Part shown: positions 1 to 9,884 of the stretch, one piece after another | Numbering within the stretch: position 1 is the stretch's first letter | Layout: each line of letters begins with the position of its first letter | From: Trematomus loennbergii | Taxonomy: Eukaryota; Chordata; Actinopteri; Perciformes; Nototheniidae | Assembly (NCBI GenBank): GCA_012861695.1 | Contig: JAAOOA010001146.1 | Span: forward strand, 98,569 to 162,568 | DNA length: 64,000 nt | Direction: 5' to 3' | The notes under the pieces: generated by a model | Told to the model about the DNA's origin: nothing | What the model saw: only the letters and a program-made list of their open reading frames with translations | Databases searched by the model: none | Position numbers and translations under genes: made by a program

Positions 1-173
1 CAAGGTGAATTTAGCGATCACAACGAAACTGAATGTTATTAAGGGCTGTAAATATAATAGGCCTGTGTCTAAAATGGACAACATTGTTAGGAGATTTAAA
101 CTATACAGCGATTCTGCACTGCGGTCACTCAGCCGTCTCTCGAGTTTGTTTTTTCAAATCAGCTGCTCTTCAT
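1..173. repeat. Partial copy of inter-unit repeat P
   Basis: This stretch matches 28269-28470 almost base for base, apart from about 29 bases missing after position 28. It ends abruptly at 173, where the LINE-linked sequence starts. It shows that the window opens inside the same repeat that separates units A and B. No coding function is visible; the short ORF here has no recognisable domain. Confidence 0.75.
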
Positions 174-226
174 GTGATGCATGATGGTATCTGGGTTCAT
201 ATCTTGAAGCTACCTTCCAACACATT

Positions 227-526
227 TCATGATCACTACACAGTCGACAATAACAGTTAGAAGATTTAATCATTGAACTTAACCATTGCTTACTGAGACT
301 TCAGAGGAGGGGAATAGATGTGCAGTTATGCTGGGTGCCTGCACATGAGGGGGTTCAAGGGAATGAGCATGCTGATAAGTTAGCAAAAGAGGCATTACAG
401 AAGGAAATAGCAATACCAGTTTCACTTGGAAAAGGAGAAGGAATGATGATGATGAGGATGATATGGTGATACACACTCTTGTACAGCAGGTGGCGGTATG
501 CACCTTAAAGTTGTTTGCAATCCGCC
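227..526 (+). pseudogene. Old I-like LINE fragment: RNase H end plus 3' tail
   Basis: The reading frame from about 300 to 470 encodes an RNase H C-terminal segment with the motif WVPAHEGVQGNEHADKLA, typical of ORF2 of I-superfamily LINEs. It is followed by a 3' tail with the GGTGGCGG...CCGCC stem and a GAA-rich end. Everything upstream of RNase H is missing, as expected of a 5'-truncated insertion. The same fragment recurs at 63109-63360. The younger LINE A is inserted directly in its tail. Confidence 0.7.
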
Positions 527-559
527 AAAAACCGAGAGAAGAAGAAGAAGAAGAACCTG
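527..559 (+). repeat. Target-site duplication of LINE A, left copy
   Basis: This 33-base purine-rich sequence (AAAAACCGAGAGAAGAAGAA followed by GAAGAAGAACCTG) recurs exactly at 12698-12730, on the other side of LINE A. Long, variable target-site duplications are the normal product of LINE target-primed insertion. Confidence 0.75.
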
Positions 560-620
560 AGAGGAAGAGGTGATCGTGGTCTGCCGTGTGTGGAGTGCGA
601 GATTGAGAGCAGCTGGTGGA

Positions 621-1827
621 ATGGCGTCTTTGAGCCCTGGAGAGGAGGATATGGAAAGTGCATCTGAAGGAGATGGAGGATGGAATGAAGTAAGGAAAAA
701 GACTTCAAGAAAGAAGATAGACATGTCAAGTGACAGTCTTAGTGAATCTGATTCGCAGAATGAATTGAAGAAAGTAAGAAAAGGATTGAGAATGAAGAGT
801 GGAAAGTGATTGTGGAGTTTGGTGAGCAATCCGCAGCTAAGCTACATCCAGTGGCCCTGACTAAAGCGATTCACAAAGAAATTGGATCGATAAAGCAAAC
901 AAGATTTCTGAGCAAAGGACGGATGTTGGTTGAAATGATGAATGCAAAACAACAGGAAAAGTTACTGAAAATGAAGACCCTGAATGAAGTTCGAATTAAA
1001 TGCCATGTTCCTGGAGCAAATCGGAAAATACTTGGAGTTATCAGTGGAGTTCCGATAGAAATCGGCATAGAAGAACTCAAGAAAGAAATTAAAGGGGGAA
1101 AAGTGTCTGTAGTTAAGCGTCTTCCTACTAGGTATCAGGGTAAGATAGTGGATAGTTTGTCTGTTCTTCTTCAGTTTGAAGAAACAATTCAACAGAAGAT
1201 AATGATCGGTTGCATGAGCTTTCCAGTAAGAGAATTCATCCCTAAACCTCTGCGGTGCTTTAAATGCCAAAGGTTTGGGCATGTGGCAGACAAGTGCAAA
1301 GCAACTAAGCCCAGGTGTCCAACATGTGCGGGGGAACATGAATATGGTAGTTGTGCTGCAGGTGCTAAGGTGAAATGTTGTAACTGTGGTGGGGAACATA
1401 GTGCTGCGTATCAGGGCTGCAAGTGCAGAAAAAGGCCAAGGAGGTGCAGAGATACAAAGTGCAAAATAAAGTCTCATATTCTGAAGCAACAGAAAAGGTA
1501 TCACTAAACATAGCTAGGAAATCCCAAGGAGCAGCAAGTATATTCTCTTCAAAAGATTTCCCCAAACTCCCACAGGCAAAGGAAAGCTCCACAAAGTGTT
1601 CACATAAGTGTGTGATAGGAGAGGATGCATTGATTGTTAATAAGTACAAATTTGTGGCCTTTATTGGAAAAGTGGTGAATGTTGCTTTGCAACAAACAAA
1701 AAAGAGGTCAAGACTGAAAACAATAGTGGAAGCAGCAGGTGCATTTTTGGGGATAAAGGATATAACGGTTGAAATGATACATGATATGCTAGCCCCCAAT
1801 AATGATGATTCACAGATTAGTGAGTAG
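621..1827 (+). pseudogene. LINE A ORF1 (Gag-like, zinc knuckles), frameshifted
   Basis: The start is the ATG at 621, which matches the start at 32881 in LINE B. The acidic/basic N-terminus is followed by an RNA-binding-like middle and three cysteine clusters near 1255-1430: CFKCQRFGHVADKC, CPTCAGEHEYGSC and CCNCGGEHSAAYQGC. These are CCHC-type nucleic-acid binding knuckles of LINE ORF1 proteins. The frame breaks near 800 (one base missing relative to LINE B) and again near 1420. The C-terminal part is read from about 1423 to 1827. The protein would bind LINE RNA as a chaperone. Confidence 0.8.
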
Positions 1828-1830
1828 ATT

Positions 1831-2698
1831 GATGGTTTTTCTCATTCTGCAGTGGAATGCTAGAAGCCTTATTGCAAATGGACAAGAATTCAAGACCTAT
1901 ATATATCAGTTAAAAGAAAAACCAGACGTTATTTGTATTCAAGAAACATGGCTGAAGACTCATTTGGACTTCATTATTGGGGGATATAGTGCTATAAGAC
2001 AAGATAGAAATGATGGTCAGGGAGGGGGATGTGCAATCTTTATCAGAGAAGTAATGTCTTATAGTAGGCTAACATTTAAGAACAGTCATGATTTAGAAAT
2101 AGTGGGTGTAGAAGTTTGGATTAATAAAAGGAATATTAGTGTCCTGAATTTTTATAATCCATGTAATAAACTCAAAATAGAGGAATTAGACAGTCTTTGT
2201 CAAGGAAATGAAATAATATGGTGTGGTGATTTTAATGCACATAATACAATGTGGGGAGGGGATCAAGAGATTACAACGGACAGGTGGTGGAGGACTTAAT
2301 GGAGGCAAAGGAATTAGTTTGTTTAAATAATGGGCAAGGTACAAGACTCAATTTTAGAGATGGAACAGAGTCTGCGATCGATCTAACTCTGGTAACAAGT
2401 GAATTAGCTTCGTAGCAGTTGGGAAGTATTGGCAAATAACAGTATTGGGAGTGATCATCTTCCGATTATAATCAAGTTTGATATAAGTAATGTGGTTGAG
2501 CTAGACGGTATCATGAGATGGACTTTTTCTAAAGCAAATTGGGAGATGTTTGCTAAATTGTGTGATAATGAATTTGATCAGATTGATATGGCAGGAAGTA
2601 TTGATGAATAAATGAGCAATTTACTTCAAATATAATTAAAAGCGCTAATCAATCTATTGGGAATAAAACTGGTAAACTTAGTAAATGTGTTAAGATGG
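1831..2698 (+). pseudogene. LINE A ORF2, endonuclease part
   Basis: From the ATG at 1831 the frame encodes an apurinic/apyrimidinic-type endonuclease with QWNARSL near the start, IQETWL, and GDFNAHNTMWGG. The frame breaks near 2290, and a later segment supplies GSDHLPI. These are the metal- and DNA-binding motifs that nick target DNA. The reading is cut by the LTR element at 2699 and resumes at 9885 with the linker to the reverse transcriptase. Confidence 0.82.
2694..2698. repeat. 5-bp target-site duplication of the LTR element (GATGG)
   Basis: GATGG stands immediately before the first LTR and again at 9880-9884 immediately after the second. LINE B shows the uninterrupted target at 34932-34945. 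Five-base duplications are typical of retroviral-type integrases. Confidence 0.9.
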
Positions 2699-3189
2699 TG
2701 TTAAGGAATAATTCTTCTAGATATCTAACCTTTTACTCTGACATGTGTTATTTCCTTTAAGGAAAGGCCTTGGTGCCATATGTGTTTGTTGTCCCCAGTG
2801 TGAGACCGGTCAACTTGACTGGCACGTAGGGTAATTGTTGTGAGAACACTGAAGCACTTCTTTATCGGTGTTTGTGGGCTCTCGGATGTGAAATCCTTGA
2901 GGCCATGAGCGTTGGACGCAGATGATTCAGTGTTTAGTCTACTCCTTCAGAGATGTTGATTTCTCTCTGTGAACCTGTTAAAAGGTCTAGCATAGAGAGA
3001 GGCTCTTCAGAATTGACGTGGCAACTCTACCGTGTAGTCAGAACCTCTGACTCTTGGATTTGTGATGTGAATCCTCCGCCGAATACTCTGAATAAACCCA
3101 TCAGTGTTTGACATCAAAGCTCCAACTCTCACCGTGTCTCCTTCTGAGAAGGTGACCCCATGCATTACTACACAGAAGTTTCCTCCACA
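2699..3189 (+). repeat. 5' LTR (491 bp)
   Basis: It begins TGTTAAGGAATAATTC and ends TTTCCTCCACA. A polyadenylation signal AATAAA lies at 3091-3096 and fits the R/U5 boundary. It matches the 3' LTR throughout, with a few substitutions and one-base indels. Confidence 0.92.
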
Positions 3190-3192
3190 AAT

Positions 3193-3210
3193 TGGCGTTG
3201 TCGGCAGGAT
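3193..3210 (+). other. Primer-binding site, probably tRNA-Ser
   Basis: Three bases after the LTR comes TGGCGTTGTCGGCAGGAT. Its complement ends in GCCA. From memory of vertebrate tRNA-Ser(AGA), whose 3' end reads CCTGCCGACTACGCCA, 17 of 18 bases pair. This is the expected position for the minus-strand primer. The tRNA identity is inference from recalled sequence. Confidence 0.6.
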
Positions 3211-6200
3211 ACCAACATATCTTCAGAGACTGGTAAGTGTGATTTCAAATCTACATTTGGACATTGCCTTACCAGAATCTGTGATTGACGGTATCCTAAA
3301 ATTATCTGTGAAGCTAAGCGGCTGCGTTTCGTTTTGGTTAATGACATTTGGGGCTAGTAACCCCAGGGGATCATCCAGGGACTCTGTCTTGGCTGGTTCC
3401 CTCTGTGTGTGCTGCTCGGGACGTATGTGCCGTGCAAGCATACACGGAGATGTTTAAAAAGACCTTAATGAGGGCAGCAGTAAAGTGGAACTTCTGTGTG
3501 AAATCAAAATAGAGATTTGTAATGAACAAATCGCCGAGATTCCGGGGGTTTCAGCGGCCAACACTAGCAGTTAACTAAAGCAGCCAGAGATATTACCCCC
3601 AGCGCCTCTAAAAAAACACGGCTCCAGCTGCTGCAGCTCCGGGGAATGTGTGTCAAATGCCTCCCCGTATCTGCATGAGCTGGTGACGTGAACTCAGAGG
3701 GAGAAAATCACAGCTTTTGTCTATAACTTTAACTCACACCACCGCCGTCTCTATTAAAAACGAGACTGTTTAAAAGGCACTCTCGTGGCTTGTGGCCATT
3801 TTACATTCAGAGATGTGCTGGCAGGTGCGAGGTGCTGCATTACCTGATGCGAACAGGCTCCCTACATTGCTGAGGAGCTGGTGTCGGTCCGGGGTGCATA
3901 CATAAATTATAGGCTAATTGATCACGGGTGGGCAGTGGTATGCAAGTGTAGAGCAAAACTGTGTTTCATCGTTGGGATGAGCATGATGGGAGGTGTATAG
4001 GCTGGTCGAGCAGGACTACAGTTAACTGTGTGGTTTCGGATAGAAAGGGTAGAGGAAAAAAAGTCTATGTGCTCCTGATCGGGGGGCATAGCACCACTAG
4101 AACAGGGATAGTGGAGTCGCAAGGGGATAAGCTAGTTATTGCTCTTGGACGGTCTTCAGGCACCGATCTAAGGACTTGTATACAAGGGTGGAGGTACGAG
4201 TCAAGGTACCCCACTGGGTTCCCATTGGGAGAGATCAAAGTCCCTACCCCCTCTGAAACCTCTTTAATCCGGACTAAATTGAGCTGGATGAACTTTGCTG
4301 TCGCATTGTTGTTTATTACGAGTTCATCATGTTTGTTTGTCTGATTGTTTGTATCAGGGGTCTATATTGGTTTGTCTAACCGCCGTCTTGTGCATGTTTT
4401 GTAACAACTAATAATGAATCAGTCCATAGCCAGGGTAAAATAAACTAAGCTTTAGTTAACTCACCAAAAGTAAATGACTTGAGAAAGATAAATAATATAG
4501 TGTTTTGCAAAATTCTGGTAGAATAAATGTGCTGCAAAATGAAATAAATAGCAAAAGAGTGTTTTTATGTCCTGCATCTGAGTGTGCAGAGGAACATGTA
4601 AACAAGGAGCACACTGTTCAGGGTGTGCGCTGTAGGTGTAAGAAGAAAATAAGATTATATTACTTTTAAGAATACATTCTTAAATTGTATTGCTGGTTGT
4701 TAAGATATGTTTGTACCTTTTATAAACCCTATGCCCCGTCCTGCACCCTGAGACCCTAAGAGCATCACTGCTGGTCGTAAAAACCCTGCCTGAGGAGGTC
4801 AGGTGGCAAATCTGTCTGCTGTTTTAGGTCAATATTGTATTATTTGTTTCATTTATTCTCAAATCTATGTATTGTATGGTAATAAATGAAAAAAAAACGT
4901 AATGTATTGAACACATTCCGAAACTAGCTGATAAGACAGAACTTGACTTAGACATAATACAAATTATTTGTTGAAACCTTTTGCGCTGTTGTTGCAAATG
5001 GAAACTTTGTTGATTATCTATTCCAACTGGCCACTGGATTCAGATAATTAATATAAGTTGAAGTTTAATTACAGTTTTAAATATAGTTTAACATTCTTTA
5101 TTAAACTGCTTCAAATGATTTCTCGTATCAACCAATTGGTCTCCATAGACATTAATACAATTCTAATAGTTGTTAAACTACTGACAAGTTTTCTGAAACC
5201 GAGTTATGAACAAAAGAGTAAAGGTCGCTGGTTAAGCCAGGATCAATATATTTGTTGACGTTTTCATTACAGTGTGCATAATAAATGTGTTAAATGAATT
5301 GAGCAATTCTTTAAAAAGTATAATGTTGCAATCTCTTTACAATAAGTAATTACAGTTAACAAAGAAGTAGAGGTTGTTTTCCAAGGGCCTCTCCTTCACA
5401 GCCCTACACTTTAAATCATGAGACTTTCAAATCATAACAGACAGAGATCGGTATCACTTTGTGTTGCAAGCCAAATCCATGTAAAGGTTCTACTTGAGCC
5501 CAATTTAAATACCATAAAGAAAGTATTGAACCCAGCTCAAGCTAAATGTCAAATGTATTTAATTAATGTACAAGTGTTTTGATTTATTTCAAATGTTCTA
5601 ATCTCAGCTTCTTTCGAGTTCAGTATAAGCAACAAATTGTTTCTCATAACATTCTCACTGCTGTCCCAAATGTTTTAACCTTGGGCAGACAAGCTGTTCA
5701 CACACCACACACACCACACCACACACACTTTGGATAAGTAGTCACCTTATCCACATTGTAAATTGTTGCCTTCTTTAAAGTTATTAGTAATTTAAGATTA
5801 ATTATTAAATTAAATGTAGAATAAGATAAAATAAATAAAATAACTTGACTTGATCATTTTGTTCACAACATTAGACCTGTCCTCTAATCTCTACTAGAAT
5901 AAGATAAGTGTGCATGTTTGGATGTTTTAACACTCCTGTAATGTACCTAATCTTGATATCTTTTTCATTACAGAGCTGGGAAAATGGTGTATTGATTAGA
6001 TTCTGATCCGTGCAAGTCCAATTTTGACTGACTTTAGTTCTAATGTTAATGTTAATTTGACTTCAACCCATAAGTAATTATTTAAATTAACTCTAAATGT
6101 CACATGATGATGGATTAGTGTTCCACATTTCTTCCACTAATTTGTTTTACAATTAGGCCAAAGGTAAAGAGAGACATTGATGACCTTGTGTCCCTTTTGT

Positions 6201-9200
6201 TAGTACGTGGTTCCATTTTGTCTATGGCCTTGGACGGCTTCACTAAAAGTCACCCAGTTCTGCCCTGCTGCAGTCCGGCTGAGTGCAGTCACAGAGATGC
6301 TATGGCTGCTCTACATGACATTAATGGTCTGGTCTGAATGGACACCATTTCCTGCTCCCAGAGAGAATGACACTCCTCAAACTGAACATTACAGCCGTTG
6401 ATACTGTCTCACATGGGTCTGCTCCCCCCCACTGAGCCATGAACTGAAAGCATGACATCTGCTATGAACACTTGGAAGCCTCCCTGTCACACCAGCACCA
6501 ACCCTTGGGTCAGTCAGATGAGACTAACGGCTTCACTTAGGGCATTTGGTTCAGATACATGACTCTCGTTACCGCAGAGTGGGTTGTTTTTAAGGCTATT
6601 CATACTGCTATGCAGAGGATGCCTGTAAGTTGGCGAGCTGGTAAAAGCCCCTACTATTGTTTCAAATAGGCCTAATGTCAGGGGTCTCTTAATGTCTAGT
6701 TCTACATGTATTCACATTATATAGACAATGTTTCCACCTGGTAAAACTAAAGGCTGCACAAAACTCAGGCTACAATACAACCATTATGTTCTGCTCTAAC
6801 GATTCAATGTATAGATTCTACATCAAAACAATTAGCTTTTATTGTTTCCAATGATAACGTCACCTTAAGTGGAGGAATGCAAACCTGTTTTCAAATGTAA
6901 GGTTTTGATTTTGTTTGACATTTCTCAGTAATGACACCCTCAGACACCCAATATCATTCATGCTATGCCATCAGTAATAACTCAGATGTTAAAGGGATGA
7001 AACTTTTCCTCCCAAATCAGATATGCTTTGTTTTTCAACAAATGTATCCATTTCCTGCATAATATATGTTTATCACAATGGTTTTTGTAAGCTGCACACA
7101 GGTGATACTGAGTCTTCTCGATTAATAGATTATAAACTATACCATGTTAAATAGACTCCTAAGTTATTATTTCATATGTACCATATGTAAGAAAAGGGAG
7201 GGAAGAGTCAATTATATTGAGTAATTGATTTTATATTGGGTAATTTATTTCTCAAACCTATGTTTTATGGAAGAGACTAAATATTTCTGATAAACTAATA
7301 TTTTATCAAAAGGTAAATGGTGAATTAATATACATTTAGAATCATTGAGAAGGGGTTATATCCACAGGGACAAGCTCACCTTTAACTTACAATAACATGT
7401 CTCTGCTATGGACTGATGAGTATATGATTCTTGCATGTTCAATGACTAACACAAACCTTCAAAATGATAATGTGCATGTGTCAGGAAGGCTCCCAAATAA
7501 TTCTGAGGGGCCTATCCTATTTTTGTAATTAAATGATAATGTGCTAATCCATTACTTTGAGTTGTCTTCACTCAGAAAAAACATCCCTATCAAGTGTTAA
7601 CCCAATAACTAGGACACACTCTCCGGGTGCAGAGAGCACCCCCAGCCACGTGCAAGGAAGCACAAGGTCGTTCGAGATGAGAGGATGCTTCTCTTCACCT
7701 TTCTGCTGAGAGGGGGTTCTTTTTCATCTTTCTGCTCGGTGGGCTCTAGCAGACAACCCTGCAGGACGAGCGAGGGTTTCAGAGGCTTCTATAATACAAT
7801 GTTCCATGTTTCTTGGAGGAGTTTGATGTCTTCCTAACCTCTCCCATCACGGGGGGGACACCTGGATGCATCAGGAATACGCAGTTGTACTCAAGCAGAT
7901 AGCAGAAGGAATACCGGCAGATGAGCCTCCGTCTCACTGGGGGTCAGCTACAGTGCTCACTGAATGAGCCACACAAAAGCAGAGCAATTGGGGGGTTGAA
8001 ATATGGCGCTCTGATGAAGAAGAGTTTGAGCCAATCAGCACCTCAGTGCTAATCTACAGTATCAGGATGCCTTTACACACCAGACACTCGGTGTCATAAA
8101 GGGAGGAGGAGAACGAGTCAGGAAGACTGACGGACATGTTCTTCCAGCTCTCGTACAAAGATGAACTTTGAATTGAATGACCAGATGTTTAAAGATGTAC
8201 AATTAATGATTGTTTTTTATATTTCCAATGACCAGACATGTGTTAAATAGTGGTGATAAATATATTTAGTCAGATCAGATTACATTTTCACACTAAACAA
8301 AATTAATAAATAAATATTCTCAGATTATAAGGTATTGAATAATAAGGTATTTCTAATATTATAACAGATAATGTTAATATCCTTAATCATCCAGCAATCA
8401 GGCTTAACAACACTACTCTGTAATGTATTACCCATGCACAGACAGACATAAAATGATGTTTCAAGTACTGGATTATTTCAGTTTTGGCCCAAAACAAATA
8501 TTTATAATAATTATATAACAATTATGTAGCATATTTGATCCTCAAATTAGAGAATTATAATTTAAAGAAATTGATATTCTATATTCAACATTAGATAAAC
8601 ACAGAAGAACCCTTTCCAAGTACCATAAGTAGATTTCAGGTAAGTATGGCTAATAAGAATAAGTGATAGACTTAATTTGGTACAGATCAGTTGTAGCATT
8701 TACAAATGTATGAATTAAAGTTTTAAGAATGTTTAATCTTTCCTTTCCAGGTTTTTACAAAAGTCTTTGAATATTTGCCTAACTTTTCCTTTTCAGATTT
8801 TGAACAATGTACTTGAAAAATGAATGTATTGATTTTACTAAGACTAAGTGCCTTACTCTTGACTAAAGCGTAATGAAGTAAACGTAAAGTAATCCTAAAA
8901 TTGAGGACACTGCAACTTTGTGGATTACAGATTGATCAAATCACCACTGTGAATTTTATGCCTTAGCTGGATCTCTTATGATCCTAAGTTTTAAATGCTT
9001 TTGACTAGTGATTGCCTTAAAGCAAATCTTTAGCTGTTTCTGGTTTTGATTTTATAGTTTGATAAATGACATTAACTAATGGTTTAAATGATAAAAGATA
9101 TTAGTTTAAAACAAATATTTTGCTATTATGTATCTGTGTTTTATGTGTGTTCATTATTATGCTTTTGACAAAAGATGCTCCAAACACTGATGAGAGATAA

Positions 9201-9373
9201 TTTTTCCTATTATGATTGCCTGTATCAATCATTGTGATTGAATGTTTCAATCTTACTCTACTTTGTGATGTAATTGAATGTAAGGTGAGACCACACTCAA
9301 ATCTGAAGACGCCTATTGATTTAAGTATTGACCAGAATTATTAGACTAATGTTTTAAGGTTATCAAAAATGAT
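3211..9373. other. Internal region of the LTR element, apparently non-coding
   Basis: About 6.2 kb, moderately GC-rich to about 4.2 kb and again near 7.6-8.1 kb, and strongly AT-rich elsewhere. The longest ORF (3961-4344, 127 codons) has no protease, reverse transcriptase, integrase or nucleocapsid motif that I can see. A consensus-like splice donor (ACTGGTAAGTGTG) lies near 3230-3242, as in leaders of retroviral RNAs. A short CA-rich tract lies near 5700-5727. I see no host gene exon. Confidence 0.6.
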
Positions 9374-9387
9374 AAAAAGAGAGGAAC
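9374..9387 (+). other. Polypurine tract of the LTR element
   Basis: AAAAAGAGAGGAAC directly precedes the 3' LTR. A purine run here primes plus-strand synthesis, which fixes the element's orientation as plus. Confidence 0.75.
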
Positions 9388-9879
9388 TGTTAAGGAATAA
9401 TTCTTCTAGATATCTAACCTTTTACTCTGACATGTGTTATTTCCTTTAAGGAAAGGCCTTGGTGCCATATGTGTTGTTGTCCCCAGTGTGAGACCGGTCA
9501 ACTTGACTGGCACGTAGGGTAATTGTTGTGAGAACACTGAAGCACTTCTTTATCGGTGTTTGTGGGCTCTCGGATGTGAAATCCTTGAGGCCATGAGCGT
9601 TGGACGCAGATGATTCAGTGTTTAGTCTACTCCTTCAGAGATGTTGATTTCTCTCTGTGAACCTGTTAAAAGGTCTAGCATAGAGAGAGGCTCTTCAGAA
9701 TTGATGTGGCAACTCTACCGTGTAGTCAGAACCTCTGACTCTTTGATTTGTGATGTGAATCCTCCGGCCGAATACTCTGAATAAACCCATCAGTGTTTGA
9801 CATCAAAGCTCCAACTCTCACCGTGTCTCCTTCCTGAGTCGGTGACTCCATGCATTACTACACAGAAGTTTCCTCCACA
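9388..9879 (+). repeat. 3' LTR (492 bp)
   Basis: It is a near-identical copy of 2699-3189, beginning TGTTAAGG and ending CTCCACA, with AATAAA at 9780-9785. GATGG follows at 9880-9884, completing the target-site duplication. Confidence 0.92.
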
Positions 9880-9884
9880 GATGG

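Larger units (their letters stand above)
2699..9879 (+). mobile_element. Complete LTR retrotransposon with no recognisable gag or pol
   Basis: Two direct LTRs (2699-3189 and 9388-9879) begin TG and end CA. They are followed and preceded by a primer-binding site and a polypurine tract and are flanked by GATGG duplications. By eye the LTRs differ at only about ten positions, so insertion is fairly recent. The 6.2-kb interior holds no long ORF and no retroviral domain I can recognise. This resembles a large non-autonomous derivative (LARD-like) mobilised in trans. A solo LTR of the same family lies at 24282-24773. The orientation is inferred from the PBS and PPT positions. Confidence 0.9.

Noticed and set aside
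422..829. Minus-strand ORFs over the LINE A 5' region, and 962-1504
   Set aside because: Antisense shadows of LINE ORF1; composition is driven by GAA-rich tails.
3961..4344. 127-codon ORF in the LTR element interior
   Set aside because: No family motif, no neighbouring retroviral domain, and length near chance; kept only as part of the interior description.
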